NCBI RefSeq assembly: GCF_018139145.2 | Contig: NC_059478.1 | Location: 24,831,001-24,895,000, forward strand | Source of the DNA: Gymnogyps californianus | Taxonomy: Eukaryota > Chordata > Aves > Accipitriformes > Cathartidae | Direction of reading: 5' to 3' | Length of the DNA stretch: 64,000 nt | Shown here: one piece after another, positions 11,754 through 23,405 of the stretch | Position numbering within the stretch: the stretch's first letter is position 1 | How the letters are laid out: every line of letters starts with the position of its first letter | Translations under genes and position numbers: made by a program | The notes under the pieces: model-generated | What the model was told of the DNA's origin: nothing | Database searches by the model: none | Seen by the model: only the letters and a program-made list of their open reading frames with translations

Positions 11754-14645
11754 ATGACAGGCAACCTTTCGGTATCATGGCCAGCACTGATGTAAACAGC
11801 TTCTACCACTCCGGGCACCTTCAGGACTGCATCTGTTCAGCGCCACACCCCTGATGGCCACGGAAGGACAGGGTGAAATGGCCTCATCCAGACATTTCCC
11901 ATCAGGAGGAGGGAGGGACGGGAAGGTGGTTGAAGAGGTCCCACCAAAGAGTCACTGCTTGATCTTGCCCAAGATCCCTTCCCACCTTCCCTGCCAGGCC
12001 AAGCAAAGTACCAACTTACCCATACAAGAACACATCGCCAAGCACACATGCACGCAAGATTCATGCTGCAGAAACTGCACACACAAATACAAAGGGATAT
12101 ACCTGCTCCATGGGTACATTTCAATACAGGTCAGAGAGTGCTCAAAAGGGACCAGATTTTCTACTCTCTCACCCTTTCTGATCCTTTCTGTTATCAGTTA
12201 TGTCCATCTGTAACACTCAACCTAGTGCATTGGGTCTCTGCTGCATTATCTGGTCTTGCAGCTTTGATAAAGTATAGAAACATAAAACTGCACAATTGTA
12301 AAGTTTCACTGGTGATCCCAAGAAGCACATGGTACTTGGGAACATAAACAAGCTATAAGGCATTTATCTTTTTGTACTTTTATTGTCTGTTCCTTCAGGG
12401 AAAGAAAAAAAAAAATCAATAAAAATTAATCATAAAAAGAGAGCAAAGTACCATGAAAAAGCCTGTACAAGCACCTTCTGCGTAGAGGGAACCTTTCACT
12501 TAAGCTCCTGGCATGAACTTTCTTGGGCATCAGACAAACCACTTGCATCTTCCAAAAGGGCATGATGAGCTTTATATACCTAACAACAGCTTGTAACCAC
12601 TTGCAAGCACTTTCCACCTCCTCTGTCTAAAAGTTCAGCACACCTCTCATCATAACCAAGCCTCATGACCCGTTGTTTTACAGAAGCAGGTCAAGAGAAA
12701 GGGGACCAGATGAGGGCTACAGAGCGAGCCAGCACTGGAAGACATGCTCCTGGCCATTGGTGTGAGGAGTCGGAAGAACCTCCTGTAGCCAGGGGAGAGC
12801 ACAGACACACCAAAAGCTAAGCAAAGGGATGCCTTGAGGGTGACCACGAGCTCTCCACCCTTGCAGACACCCTTCCTGTGCTGTGCTGTCTTCTTCAAGA
12901 ATGAAGAGGGATGTGAGAGGTCCTCCAGACCCAAGGAGTAATGTCGAGCAACCCCGGTAATCCTCCCACACACAGCAAAGGCAGCGAGCGGAGGGGAGAG
13001 GGGAAAGCAGCAGCACAGCAGACAGGCTCCCATGTAATGTCAACAACACTGCTTTTCCTACAGAGTTTATCTGGGAAACCATCGTATTTCTACTCCAAGA
13101 CAGTTTGCTGATTACCTAAGCACTTGTCTCTAGCGTACAATCTGATAATCAGGCCTGGTCTTTCTTTGTAGACAAAGAGGCCAATAAATCTCACCCTTCG
13201 TAAGTAGAGGTGCCTAGACAAAGTCCTTTACTGGCATTTAGCAAAATGGGTATTTTTCAGAAAACATAAACCAGCTGAAAGTCGATGGCAAGCACTAGAG
13301 CTGTGCAGGCAGCAGCTCCACAGGAGCTGGACACGCAGCACGTCCTGGCTGTGTCCCCAGAGTCTCAAGGGAACCTACACCAACAGCACAGGGCTGACCC
13401 CTGCGCCTGCCTAGCAGGAGCCACCGACCCCACAGGTCTCTACGCAGCCACTACAGACTCCATAAAAATGTGGCTGCAAATACAAAAGGACATTTTTGCA
13501 ACTGTTTAGTAGGGTCCTCAGTACGACCAGGTCACCTGTGGCTCTTAGGGCAGGGTTTCAAAGTCAGCCCCAGATACAGGGCCCAGGGACAAGCCCAGTT
13601 ACCCCTCCAGCATGATCCCACTCCCTGGACCTCATGGCAGCCCCTGCAACAGGCAGGGGGACCGCCAAGCCCGGAGGGACAGGGGCCATGCTGTACACTG
13701 AGCAGCATGGGCGTAGTGGGGGAAGTTGCCCAGGAGCCAGTGGCTTCCAGGCTAGGATTAAAACCAGCTCCCCAACCCATGCTGTTAATAACAGAGAACT
13801 TGCCAAACCTGGCAAGTTGGACCATTTTGTGCCACCGATACACACAGGTGGGCGGTCTGCGATCATTTTGCCTGCTGGCCTCAGCACTGCCCATTTTTAT
13901 CCAACTCTGGACACAAGACACCAGACCAAGGTCAGCAGCAGAGTCTGCAGCACAACGCTGCAGCTGGGACACCCATGCCCATCCTGGGGACTCCTGCAAA
14001 CGCACAGCCAGCACACACACACGGCTTCGCTTGCTTGAGGGTTCCACGCAGGAGACACAAACCTGCAGAGACACAAACAGCTGCTCCAGACTCCCGTGAG
14101 CAAGAGAAGACAGAGAAACTGGCACCACGGTGCAAGAGCATTAGATGGGCTGAACGTCTTGGTCACAAAGCTCAGCATCCAGAGAACCTCTCAATGTCCT
14201 CAGGCTGCAGCAGGCTGAAGGCTCCGTTCAGCTTGGACAGCCACACGAAGCAAGTCATGCAGACTTTCATGCAAAAACAGAGCTGCAACCTTTAGCAGCG
14301 AGGGGAAGGACGCAACAGAGGAATTTCCAGGAAAAGGAATTTTGGTGGGAGTTGATGAGTGAGACGACTTCTCTCTAGAATTTAGATGACATGCAAAACG
14401 GACAATTTGGGCTCTACTCTAGAAGATGACATTGCTTTAGCAAAGATCTGGTGCAAGCTGTGAGATTTATCACATTTGTACAAGCATGTGTCCAGCAAGT
14501 CTCATGGGGATAAGGACAGCCAAAGTAGTTGTCCAGCCTTCTAGCATTAAGGTTGCAAAACCATTTCCATTATAACCCTGTTTTCACACATTTATAGCTT
14601 TCTGAAAGCCCCTCTCCTGGGAACAATGTTTTCTGTGCTTAGTCC

Positions 14646-14663
14646 TTTTTTTTTTTTTTTTTT
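14646..14663. repeat. Poly(T) run
   Basis: Eighteen T in a row in ERI3 intron 3, read as A on the gene's strand. No SINE or LINE body was seen next to it, so it is a simple homopolymer rather than a retroposon tail. Confidence 0.8.
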
Positions 14664-15807
14664 AAGTTTAAATAAAACACCTTCAGATGGTTTTTAGTTA
14701 CAAGAGAATAAAAAAAAGTATTTGTTTTTACAACGTGGAAATATGGAAGGGGCTGGTTGGTCCTGGAGGGGACTTCACCTAACACAGAGGAGTCATTTTT
14801 CATCAAGTCAGTACAGGCGGGACAAGCACTTCAAGGGCTTAAACCTGCAGCCACAGAGGTCTGGGAAAACACACCACGGTGTCGATGATCCCAGATGAGA
14901 CGGGGACAGAACGAAGAACTTAGATACCCTGATTCCCACAGTCAGTACTGTAGTTGCTGCGCCGGCCAACATCGAACCAGTGGAGTGACAGGAAAAAAAG
15001 CCCAAAGCAAAAGGAGCTTAAACTTTGTTTTGATGGTTACAGCAGGGAGGAAGAATGCACTTGCAGAAACAGTTAACTTTTTGTGTTAAATGAAAAAAAA
15101 AAACCAAAACCCAAAAAACAACCCCTGCCCCCCATTCCTTTGAACCCTCAAGGATCACATTTACTACCTTCATCCTCTCATCTGTATCTGGGGAAAGGTG
15201 GCCGCAGCTCGAGAGCAGCTGTTCTCAGCAATGAGAGTAACCAAGTAACAAGAGGCCACTTCTCCAGCTATCGTTTCAAGTGCCCCCACAAGCACAACAT
15301 CAAAAAGAAAGTCTTAAAAATACAGACATGGGTTATCCTACCACTCTGAAGGACTCATCAAATCCCAACAGGGAGGCCCATGGGAGAGTCATTTAGAGCC
15401 TCTGAACCACGCAGCTGTACGGCACTTTCTTCCCTCGGACCATGCTTTCTTTGACCTTCCCCACCAAAGAGCAGCATGGCAAAATCACGAAGAGCTCACA
15501 GAGAAGCTACAGGATTTTGAGCATCAGCTAACATGAGTGCTTTTATTTTGTGGTCACCCAGTTAGATGTTCGTTAGTCGTAAATACAACTATCTTAGCAG
15601 ATCATAGCTAGAGTTATTTATGAATTCAAACTGAGGTCTTTACATGCTACTGCAATGACAAGAAATGATTCCCTTGTCCTTAACTTGAGGCTGGCATGAC
15701 ACGCTGCCTTGCAGCTGCACTGTGAAGAGGCGACCCCAACCCCTGGTGCAATGGAAACCTGCTTCCCAGGGAGACTCTTGGAGCACCAGGGAACCTTTGC
15801 ACTTTAC

Positions 15808-15924
15808 CTCTGTACAGAAGGGCGTAAGCTGGGGATGCACCACAGGCTGAACATACATGTGAAAGGTGGATTCGATCTCCATCGTCCTGCCATTCAGCTT
15901 CAGGATAGGGAATTCGATGATTTC
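15808..15924 (-). CDS. ERI3: ERI3 exon 3: exonuclease core
   Basis: This exon is 117 bp, exactly 39 codons, phase 0 at both ends. It encodes EIIEFPILKLNGRTMEIES, then TFHMYVQPVVHPQLTPFCTE. As far as I recall this is identical to mammalian ERI3 and follows IHPQ of exon 2 directly. The acceptor is a pyrimidine-rich tract ending ATTCAG before 15924; the donor is GAG followed by GTAAAG at 15807. In DEDDh nucleases this segment follows motif I and forms the second strand of the central sheet (EIIEFPIL) plus the loop that reaches toward the substrate (F-x-x-YVxP). The perfect conservation in a sea of neutral intron sequence identifies the gene. Confidence 0.96.
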
Positions 15925-18900
15925 CTGAATAGGGCAAAAAGAAAAGCAGCTGTTCATTTAAAACAAACAAAAAATGAAGCTGGAAATGATCCCGCCTAGC
16001 AAGCTGGCTGTAAAAAGAGGGGCCTGACAGTCCCAAACAAAACCAAGCCCAACACAAAGCTCTGCAATACAAGTGGGAAAGCAGTGCCGGAGCACAGAGC
16101 ACATCCAATGCCGTGAGCACAGAGGAGGACGGTGCTGATGCTCATCGCAGCCGGGACTGGCAGCAAGGAGGACTCTGTGCTCAGCACTGCAACTGCACAC
16201 ATTATTGCCTAAGCTGAACCTAAGGAAGATGGTCTAGCACCACTTGCACACACTACCCAGGGAACATGCAGACGTACTTGCAATGGGCTCACGTCTGTTT
16301 AGCAAGGACATCCCAGGGGCTGCGCCCTCCCCAAGACCAGTCCCATCCTCTCCACCTTGCCATCCTTTTGGAGGACACCACCAGACAGACAACAGGAGCT
16401 ACTGCATGAAGCACCTCCTTCCCAGGAGAGGCTGAGGTGCACTGCTCTCCTCCAACAGAGTAGAGGAGAGGAGCTGGAAGCCCCCCCCAAATCCATCCCT
16501 ACGGGATATGGCACAGTAGCAAGCCCTGCTTCATTTCCCTCTTTGTAGCCAATTCATGCCGACAGGGAAATAAAAACATTCCTTCATCAGAAGAATGTTC
16601 AATGATTTGAATAATCAGCAATCAAAAATTTACATGGACCTGTTAATAAAAAGTTTAAACAAATCCAGTTGCAATGGATTTCTCAATTATTAAAAAATAT
16701 ACATGAAATTAAAAAAGCCAACCACTGAATAAAAGCGATAAAATCCTTTGTGTTCGCCCCCCTCCTTCTCCACTCCCTTTCCTCCTTCCAGTTTAATGTA
16801 AGAGGAGAAGTGACAATTTGTTTGGTGTCTTTAAAGAATAATTTGTCTATGTTATTTAATAGAGATGCATGGCACCAAGGTTCTGGAGTGCAAATGAGCC
16901 CGCTGAGTGATATCCATGCAACAAGCCTCTCAAATCACTTCTGGAGAGAAACAGAGAGAGGGAGAGAGAATAAAAAAAATATTGCTTTTTAATATTCAAA
17001 AACAGTTTGCAAAATTTAATCAAAGCAGAGCAAAAGCTAACATTTTTACCACTTTGACATTTTTATTAGCGCTTTCATAAATTTTTAAAACATGAATGGA
17101 ATTAGTTTAACAACAAAAAAAACTGCCTGAAAACATCTGGAAGAGACAAATAAGAAATAATAAAAAATAAAAAAAAAATCCAACTCCTGTGAGTAAAATT
17201 AGCATGTGGAAAATGCAGCCGCTGCAGAGGAACTAACACAGTTTTTGGACCCTAGCTGCAACCCTCATGACCCACAGGTGGAAATTATCATGAGGTCATA
17301 CATATGAGCTGATGACATCATCACCCCGGCAGGCAGAGGGAGGGCAAGAAGCTGGGTGGGTAAATGGAAACAACAAATAATTTAAATAGCCAGGAGAAAC
17401 ACCCAATTTCCATGGTGGACAGAGCCTGTGGCTGCAGCAGAGCAGCTCCCCAGAGCAGCAGGCACATAGCTGAGACCAGGGCACATGGGGAGCACACGCC
17501 ACTGAGATGGAAAGTTAAAAAAAAAAAATTAAAATAAAATAAAGTGTTAACAGTGCTGAAGGGCCCAGGTGTAGACACCGAGCAGTCAAGCTGCAGAGGA
17601 TGCAGGGCTTAACCATTGCCCCACGGTTGGCTGTGCCACACTCTGCGTGTGCCATGTAAGCTAAGGCAGAGCAGAGGGTTGGGCGCATCCTTCCCCACGG
17701 CCATACCACCCCACCAGGAGTCACCAAATTTCCCCAGGAAAGAGATGAAACTCGACTCCTCGGCTAGAAGGGGAGGAGGACACAGAGGCAAAACACCTGA
17801 GCATCGCCCAGATTGCCTGTTGTGGTGCAGCCAAACTCACCAGCTTCAGCCACCCAGCAGGATGCGTGGAAACACAAGAAACTCGAGTAAGAAACGCTGG
17901 ACACAGCTGATCCTCCCTTCAAAAGAGCTACCACAGATAGGCTCTGAAAGCACCAAATTTCTGTTCAGAAGGAAAACAGACTGCAAAGTTTGAAGCCAAT
18001 GGACAGGACATCGTAACAGAGCCAGGCTTAACCCCAGGATAACACCACCCCATCCTTCAAACCGGGCTGGGGCAGCTCGTTGCCCCTTAGGTCTGCATCC
18101 CACCCAGGGGGTGACCATGGAAGCGGGCAAGCCCACGGCAGGGCAAGAGGAGCGTCCCCCTCCCGGAGAGGGACACGCACCGGCTGGATTTCACAGCAGG
18201 GCTGCGTTGCAATGCCGAGATCGGTCCTAAGGGACCAGAAACATCCTCAGGGGCCATCAAGTGGCTGGATGCAAAGCGAGACTGAAAGACAGCCCTGCCG
18301 CTGATCTGATACACAAAGGCGTTGCTTGTCTTCCAGAACCAAAGGCAAAAAGCACTTCCAGGAGGGTCGGATTAAGACAGACGGAGGAAATAAAAAGCCG
18401 TACTAAAAAAATGTGGAAAATTTAAAAATATCCAGAATTACTGCAGGTCTGTGGGAAGCACGTGGCCAGGAGTCGGGGTGGAACCCCAGGAGGGACTCTA
18501 GCGTCTTGGGAGAAAGCGCAGCTGCTCTTTTGGGCTTATTTGGTCAGTTTTTGAAGCAAGTGGTAAAGGACCTTTCCCAAAAGGCTGTTTATCTGCACGC
18601 TTCCTATAGTGGAGATTTTTCCAGTCTCTGGCAGTGTTTGCTCCACTGGTATCTAAGGCAACAGATACCAGCCCCATGAAATCAGCCCCACTCCTCACTA
18701 ACGACGTTAGCCAGTCCTGCAATGAAATTTAACCTGTGACACTGCTGTACTTTTCATTTAAACTTTCATTTGGAGAGAAGCAGTGTTTGGAGACTCTGCA
18801 GTTTGTCCTGCTAATAAAGACAAGTGTTGGGACCTTTAAAGGTGCCATTCATCTTTTGCCTTTATTAAATTCAATTTTCTTAAGCCCATGATACATCATG

Positions 18901-19559
18901 AAATTAAGAGTTGACATTCCTGCAGAAACAAAAATATCTATCAAACATAAACAGAAGGGGGGGGGAAGAGGCCTCTATTACCAAGAATTTATGGCTTAAA
19001 GTTGATCTGTTTCCACTTTTTTTCTCTCTTTTTTTTTTTTTTTTTACAAGCATATGGTTTGTTTTAGATATCCAAAATGTTATTACAGATCTAGAATTTC
19101 ATTAGTAATTATTATGAAATGGTGAGCACTTAGACACACACACACACAACCCCCTAACAGACCGCAATGCAGGAAGGCAGCCGGGCGCTCTCTCACATTT
19201 CACAGCAGCCCAGTAAGCTCAACACGCTCAGCTCCATCTCCATGGTCAAGGACCTTCGCTGCTTCTTCCCAGGTGGGAAAGGTGGAGGAGAGCGGCACAA
19301 GGGAATTAAAAGGAGAGGTTCACTGACACTTCCTTTCTTTTATCAGAGTCTCATCATCCATAAGCACTACCTTGAGATCCTCACCTCTTTCTACTTCCCA
19401 CAATGAGTACATGTTCCAACTTCAGCAGTGATTTGTGCCAGCAGCATTTGGGGCTTCTAAGTCCTTCCCCCCGCTCCCCCCCAGCTTTTCCTTATAGCAC
19501 AACTAGAAGTTATGGATGTGCCGAAATAATGTTGAGGGTGTCCAGAGGCTGCAAATAGC

Positions 19560-19830
19560 CGCAAGCTACCAGAAGAACAAATGTACCCATTTGAATTTTG
19601 CGAGCACTGCAATTAGGTATTTTATTTAGCACTGCAAAGTAACTTGAAAGGAAATCCAGGATTCAAACCACCAGCAATAAATAAGCGGCTTTTTATTTTC
19701 CTTTCATTGTCATGAAAAGTTGAACATGTTTTCTGTTGAGAAATTCTGCACGCGGCTCCCAATTACAGGCATTTGCATTTATATTGTTGGAACACAGACC
19801 TTCTAAAATCAATATTAACACGCTTAAAGA
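19560..19830. promoter_or_regulatory. Candidate conserved noncoding block with POU octamer
   Basis: This is an A/T-rich block with no repeat similarity. It contains a perfect octamer ATTTGCAT (19,771-19,778), AATTAC/GCAATTAGG-type homeodomain sites and a 'ttgcatttat' run. The base composition differs from neighbouring decayed repeats, which is what intronic developmental enhancers tend to look like. Conservation cannot be tested from one sequence, so this is only a candidate. Confidence 0.3.
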
Positions 19831-20939
19831 AAAAGACATCGGCACCCTGTCCCTCCCCTCAGCTGCGCCCCCAAACATGGTAACAATAGGAATCTACAGA
19901 GCCGGAGGCTTATACATATCCATTACCAGGTCCATTCTCTTTACAACAATCTTGCATTTATGATTTCACGGTACTTCAAGCAAATCTATGTGACAGCTTG
20001 CTCAGAATTTTTGCCTTTAAAAAAAAAAAAAAAAGTTTCCAAAAAAGAAAGAGGTCCCAGGTGGAAGCCTCCCGTGCAACCTGGCTGTCCCAGGCCAGTG
20101 GGCTGAGCAGCAGCAGGAGGCTGCAGGGTAACTGCGGAATGGCTAGGGACTTCTTTTTAAGATAGATTTGAAAAATTCATAAGGGCATGTGAAAGCACTG
20201 CTATAAACCCCGCCCTTCCTTACCCAACCATCCTAAATGAAACTCCCCTCCCTTTAACACGGGAGCAGGGATGCACAAATTCAGTTGTCTTGATCTTCTT
20301 GCTCATAAAAGAAATGAACAAGCACACAACTATACTCGCTAAATGATTTCCTGTAATGGACAGATCTCTGGAGTTCAGAGAAGAAAGCACCTGAAGTTAC
20401 ACTAATTCCCACAGAGGAATCTTTTTGCCTATCCTTTTGGATCCAGGGAGTACTAACATCATTAGACAAAAAGAATATAGTGCCTGGCAAGAACTTCCTG
20501 GCTCTCAAAACCTTTTAATCCAGAAGCCCACACACGAAGTGGACAGGGCACACTTCAGGACACTGAGTTATATATTTGAGGAAGACCGTGTGGCCTATTC
20601 AGTTCAAAAACTACCAGAGAATAATTTATCCCTTACTCCCACCCCCATGTGAAGAAGTTTAATAAACACAAGAATAAAAGATGCCCATAAAAATCAGAGC
20701 TGGCTGTTCAAAATGCAATAAAAACAAGCAGAGGTTGTTGAGAGAAAGGGATTTTTTCTGATAAGGAAAAGCATAAAACTTCCTACCAAAAGACCCCTTT
20801 ACACCTTCAAAATAGGTAAGGGCAGAAAGAGGCAAGGGAGTCTCCGTGGAGGGACACAGCATCAGCTCATTTTGTTCAGGGATGCTTCCCACCCCACCCC
20901 CCCCCTTAAAGAAAAAAAGTCATTTTATGCACAAGGAGC

Positions 20940-21320
20940 TTATTTCTTAAACAAACACTCGTGTTTTTGATTTACACCACGGGCTGCTCCTAAATAATTT
21001 ATGGCGGGTTAAATTTATTGCACAGCCCTGGCCGGCTGCAAATTCGAATTGCCAAATAATTAGATTTTAGGGCAATGCTTATAAATTATCCGCCGATTTG
21101 TCTGGACTTGTTTGTCAGTTGCTTTGTGCTTCGGGTCATCTTTGGCATTTCGCTGTTTGTGTTTTAATTGCTGATTTACACTTTGACAGATGAGAGTTGA
21201 TGCCTCCAAGATCGGGGAGGGGGCGGGGGTTGAAGAGCAGGAAGAATCAGAGCTTTTAAAGCCTTGTGATTTTCCTTTTTTTCTAAGGCAATTAAAATCG
21301 AAAAGGGACATAGTAAGGAC
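20940..21320. promoter_or_regulatory. Candidate conserved enhancer-like block
   Basis: This is dense in homeodomain-type motifs: TAATTA at 21,057-21,062, TTTAATTG at 21,163-21,170, and a TGACAG (MEIS/TGIF type) at 21,184-21,189. A TTCGAA palindrome and ATAAATTAT lie between them. It is free of recognisable repeats although repeats flank this intron. The neighbouring gene RNF220 is developmentally regulated, so an enhancer for either gene is conceivable. The evidence is motif composition only. Confidence 0.33.
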
Positions 21321-22129
21321 AGCACTAGCCTAACAGATCTGCCTCCCCAGTTTCCATCCTCTACCTTAATTATTATTTTAACTAAAGCCATTTCCAAGTG
21401 AGCAGCCTTGCACTGGCCCTCAGGGGCAGTAACCAAGATGACCTCATAGGTCTTTTCCCCACTTCTAAATTTTTATTAAACTAACCAAAACAAGTACCAT
21501 AAAGGCAACACCTCTGCAGTGGGGGACAGCAGGACTTCTGCTGAATCAGGGCTATGCTGACTTTCCAAAGGATGCCTACCTGCACACACAGCGAGGAGTC
21601 TCTCAGTGCTTCTATCCCGGGTAAGTTACTCTGTGTACTGATTAACCCTGTCAAAAGGTCTTCAGGGAAGCAGCTGACCCCCAAATTTCTTTTTCCATCA
21701 CTACCTAGCTTAAAGTATATATATATACCCCCCCAACAATTTAATACATTTAAACAACTATTATACCCCAGAAAAGCGTGAAGGGAAATACACATCAAAA
21801 TCGAAACACAAGAGAACTGTCAGGAATATGGAGAGATCATGAAACACTGGGATAAGCTGATATGAAGACAAATTCTGCTGCCCGATCATTGAATATCCAA
21901 GGTTTCCTCCTCCCCCTGCTCTTAGGTGAACCTCACTGCCTACTCGCAACACTCAGGCACTGGAACCCAATGTCAAAGGCTGGATTTCCTCAAAGATAAA
22001 ATCTGAGTTGCATTTTGGGTTCTGCACTGGCATCAAACCTGGCTCTTATTTCCAGGTGCTTCCTTACAACTGTGAGGGTGAGGGACCATTTCTCTTTCTT
22101 TAATAGAAGCTGAAATTCCCATCTAATCA

Positions 22130-22740
22130 CATGCCTCCAGGAGCTTGAGCTTTAAGAGAGACATCTAGTCCATGCACCTGCCCGAGGGCAGCATCACCTC
22201 CCCCTAAATAATTTCTGACTTTGTCTAGGCTGTTTTTACAGACTCCAATAAGAGAGACTCACATACTCCCCAGGCACTCTATCCTCCTATTTCATTAGTC
22301 TTATCATTGGGAAGTTTTTCCTAATGTCTAATCAGAATTTCCCTTGCTGTTGTTTAAATTCTTGACTGCTCTTCCTACCCACAGCGGACACAGGCCAGAA
22401 CATTGCCCTTCTCAAGACCTCATCATACACACCCCTCTCGTCACAGCACTAAACACAACCCCAATGCCATCCAGCCTGCACTCACAGTTGTGCTTTGCAG
22501 ACCCCTGGTCACATTCACTGTTTCTCTTTTGCACCCTCTTGAAATAGTCTCAATTTTTTTTTTAAAGTATGGAATCCAAAGTGAAGCACTTCCACAGCTG
22601 AGGTCCCTTCTTATAGGGCCAAGAAAAGGAGGATCCACATGTCTCGCAAAGGACGTTTTCCCCCTAAATTTATCACTGTGGTCTTTGAGACTTCTTTCAT
22701 ACCTGCCACTGTACCCAAAATCTTGACAGCTGGCTCACAA
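22130..22740 (-). mobile_element. Ancient CR1 LINE fragment
   Basis: On the plus strand the phrases 'catctagtccatgcacctgc', 'gaagtttttcctaatgtcta', 'atcagaatttcccttgctgt' and 'acagcggacacaggccaga' follow the order of the 3' region of old amniote CR1 families read in reverse (as known from turtles and crocodilians). Further on, 'cttccacagctgaggtccc' continues the same template. Many substitutions and gaps show it is far older than the CR1 at 11.3 kb. The 5' limit is uncertain. Confidence 0.75.
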
Positions 22741-22825
22741 CCCTTGTCCTGCCATCCTGAACAAAACTTTTGGTAGTCATTTGCTCCCAGGCTGGTTCCT
22801 GCCTCTCACCATCAGCATCATCTCA

Positions 22826-22830
22826 CCTGC
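22826..22830. repeat. Left target-site duplication of the solo LTR (CCTGC)
   Basis: CCTGC directly precedes the LTR's TGTCC start and is repeated at 23,401-23,405 right after its ACA end. Confidence 0.9.
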
Positions 22831-23400
22831 TGTCCTGGTTTCGGCTAGGACAGAGTTAATTTTCTTCCTAGTAGCTGGTATAGTGCTGTGTTTTGGATTT
22901 AGTAGGAAAATAATGTTGATAACACACCGATGTTTTTAGTTGTTGCTGAGTAGTACTAAGTCAAGGATTTTTCAGCTTCTCATGCCCAGCCAGCAAGAAG
23001 GCTGGAGGGGCACAAGAAGCTGGGAGGGGACACTGCCAGGACAGCTGACCCAAACTGGCCAAAGAGCTATTCCATACCATATGACATCATGCCCAGTATA
23101 TAAACTGGGGGAGCTGGCTGGGAGGGGGATCGCGGCTCGGGAACTAACTGGGCATCGGTCAACGAGTGGTGAGCAATTGCATTGTGCACCACTTGCTTTG
23201 TATATTCTAATTCTTTTAGTATTACTATTGTCATATTATTATCATTATCATTGTTTTTCATTCCTTTCTGTCCTATTAAACTGTCTTTATCTCAACTCAC
23301 GAGGTTTTTTTCCTGATTCTCTCCCCCATCCCAGGGGTGGGGGGGCAGTGAGCGAGCGGCTGCGTGGTGCTTAGCTGCCGGCTGGGGTTAAACCACGACA
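22831..23400 (+). mobile_element. Solo LTR of an avian endogenous retrovirus (ERVL-like)
   Basis: A 570-bp element starts TGTCCTGGTTTCGGC and ends AAACCACGACA (TG...CA termini). It is flanked by the perfect 5-bp duplication CCTGC at 22,826-22,830 and 23,401-23,405. A TATA box (TATATAAA, about 23,097-23,104) and an ATTAAA polyadenylation signal (23,275-23,280) lie in the order expected for U3-R-U5 on the plus strand, opposite to ERI3. There is no second LTR, internal region, or gag/pol/env sequence, so the provirus was removed by LTR-LTR recombination. I recognise this LTR family from neoavian genomes. The 5-bp duplication suits a class III (ERVL-like) element, but I cannot give an exact family name. 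The termini and duplication are intact, so the insertion is fairly recent. Confidence 0.92.
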
Positions 23401-23405
23401 CCTGC
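23401..23405. repeat. Right target-site duplication of the solo LTR (CCTGC)
   Basis: Exact copy of the five bases at 22,826-22,830. Host sequence resumes with 'caaaacccacaaag'. Confidence 0.9.

Larger units (their letters stand above)
9474..15807 (-). other. ERI3 intron 3
   Basis: This is a complete intron of about 6.3 kb between exons 3 and 4. It holds one clear CR1 tail (11,261-11,753) and an 18-base T run at 14,646-14,663. The GC-richer 12,650-14,300 stretch has open frames up to 209 codons on both strands, but they overlap each other and look like low-complexity chance frames. Nothing else was recognised. Confidence 0.85.

Noticed and set aside
13470..14128. Overlapping open frames of 209 and 198 codons on opposite strands
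   Set aside because: No recognisable domain, low-complexity composition, no splice or promoter context, and they shadow each other.
22831..23400. Endogenous provirus with coding regions
   Set aside because: Only one LTR is present, with target duplications on both sides and no internal sequence.
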